The notes under the pieces were generated by a model. It made no database searches and was not told where the DNA came from. It saw nothing but the letters and a program-made list of their open reading frames with translations. This document shows positions 4,898-5,619 of a stretch of DNA of 5,619 nt, in pieces. Within the stretch, counting starts at the first letter, position 1, and each line of letters starts with the position of its first letter. Location of the stretch: positions 1 through 5,619 of the forward strand of contig CAOJZR010000048.1 of assembly GCA_948466105.1 (NCBI GenBank), read 5' to 3'. Made by a program: the position numbers and the translations under genes. This stretch comes from an uncultured Bacillota bacterium (GTDB lineage Bacteria > Bacillota_I > Bacilli_A > RF39 > UBA660).

Positions 4898-5619
4898 ATA
4901 GTTTCATTACCTCTGCTAGTGGAAAAGCTGAATTCCGCCCTCCAATTTTTGTTACTGATAAGGCTCCTGTTATATTAGCAAGCTTAATAGCTTCTTCTAA
5001 ACTATACTGCTGACTTATCGCATAAGTAAAAGCTCCATGAAACAAATCACCAGCTCCTGTTGAATCAAGGGCTTTTACTTTAAGTGATGGCATTAGTTTT
5101 ATTTTATTTTCATATTTATATAAGCTTCCTTGTTCTTCTAATGTAATTACAATAGTATTTTTAAAAATCGTCTCCATTTTTTTATAAAGCTCTACTAAAG
5201 ATGAGAAAGTATCACTACATTCTATTCCTGTAACTTTTAAAGCAAATTCTTTAGAACAAACTAAATAATCCACTTTTTTAGCTAAAGCAATTACTTTGGC
5301 AGTTGGACGCCCAGCATCTATAATCGTTATACTATTTTGATATTTATCTAAAAACTTTAAAGCTAATTCATCTTCCTGACCATCGATTAAAATAACATCA
5401 GGAGTAAATGATAAATTTACATCAGGCATTTTTAAACCTTCAGGTCGATAAGTTAGAATTGTTCTACTACCCTTTTTTTTATTTACAATAATAGTAGCGA
5501 GCGCTGTTGCTACTTTAGGATTAACATATAAGTATTTTGTATTAACACAAACACTCTCAAATTCATTCTTTATACGCTTACCATAAATATCATTACCTAC
5601 TGTACCAACAAAAGTAACA
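4881..5619 (-). CDS. PfkB/ribokinase-family carbohydrate kinase (N-terminus beyond window)
   Basis: The frame is open to the right edge, giving 245 visible residues; it should not be started at the internal ATG at 5429, because the 63 residues before it are clearly family sequence (TFVGTVGNDIYGKRI near the visible start). Around 50 residues, including the N-terminal GG sugar-binding motif, are missing. The hallmark second PfkB signature is present: DSTGAGDLFHGAF (visible 185-197), with the anion hole and catalytic Asp191 in GAGD. TLEEQGS (visible 160-166) fits the usual TxGxxG strand. The enzyme transfers phosphate from ATP to a sugar or nucleoside hydroxyl in the cytosol. The IDGQEDE and IDAGRPT segments resemble the ketohexokinase/sulfofructose-kinase-like branch, but the substrate cannot be assigned. 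The gene overlaps the Smr gene by 17 bases. Confidence 0.92.
   Translation of the reverse strand, partial: VTFVGTVGNDIYGKRIKNEFESVCVNTKYLYVNPKVATALATIIVNKKKGSRTILTYRPEGLKMPDVNLSFTPDVILIDGQEDELALKFLDKYQNSITIIDAGRPTAKVIALAKKVDYLVCSKEFALKVTGIECSDTFSSLVELYKKMETIFKNTIVITLEEQGSLYKYENKIKLMPSLKVKALDSTGAGDLFHGAFTYAISQQYSLEEAIKLANITGALSVTKIGGRNSAFPLAEVMKLYEHFR

Noticed and set aside
4881..5429. Start of the sugar kinase at the ATG at 5429
   Set aside because: The frame continues upstream to the window edge with clear PfkB sequence, so the gene is simply cut by the window.

Overview
The window is AT-rich DNA with every recognisable gene on the minus strand. It suggests a low-GC Gram-positive (Bacillota, possibly an Erysipelotrichales/RF39-like gut lineage; the lineage is inference from protein style only). 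Evidence: strong Shine-Dalgarno sites, consensus sigma-A promoters, an LTA-synthase-family enzyme and a MarR regulator. TGA ends three of the genes and Trp is encoded by TGG, so the code is the standard bacterial one, not the Mycoplasma code.

In transcription order (right to left): (1) a PfkB-family sugar kinase, cut at its N-terminus by the right edge, overlaps a stand-alone 89-residue Smr-domain protein by 17 bases; the two form an operon. (2) A 136-base intergenic gap carries two tandem extended -10 promoters, an AT-rich inverted repeat and a possible 9-codon leader. It drives a 609-residue membrane-anchored, cysteine-rich, repeat-containing surface protein, which ends in an intrinsic terminator overlapping its stop codon. 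(3) A separate promoter drives a two-gene operon: an unrecognised 139-residue protein and an LTA-synthase-like polytopic enzyme with all metal and nucleophile residues intact. (4) A fully consensus promoter whose -35 lies inside the last codons of the LTA-synthase-like gene, with a GTTAGC-CT-GCTAAC palindrome over its start site, drives a MarR-family regulator that runs off the left edge.

The middle of the window is devoted to the cell envelope: a surface protein and a polyglycerol-phosphate-type polymerase. The most unusual item is the surface protein. It has 23 cysteines, most of them in nine closely spaced pairs within two classes of about 30-residue repeats, which is unexpected in an exported protein of a low-GC Gram-positive. 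The most precise regulatory signal is the palindrome at the marR start site, which predicts autorepression. No RNA gene, insertion sequence, CRISPR array or origin is visible, and no gap without a gene exceeds about 140 bases.
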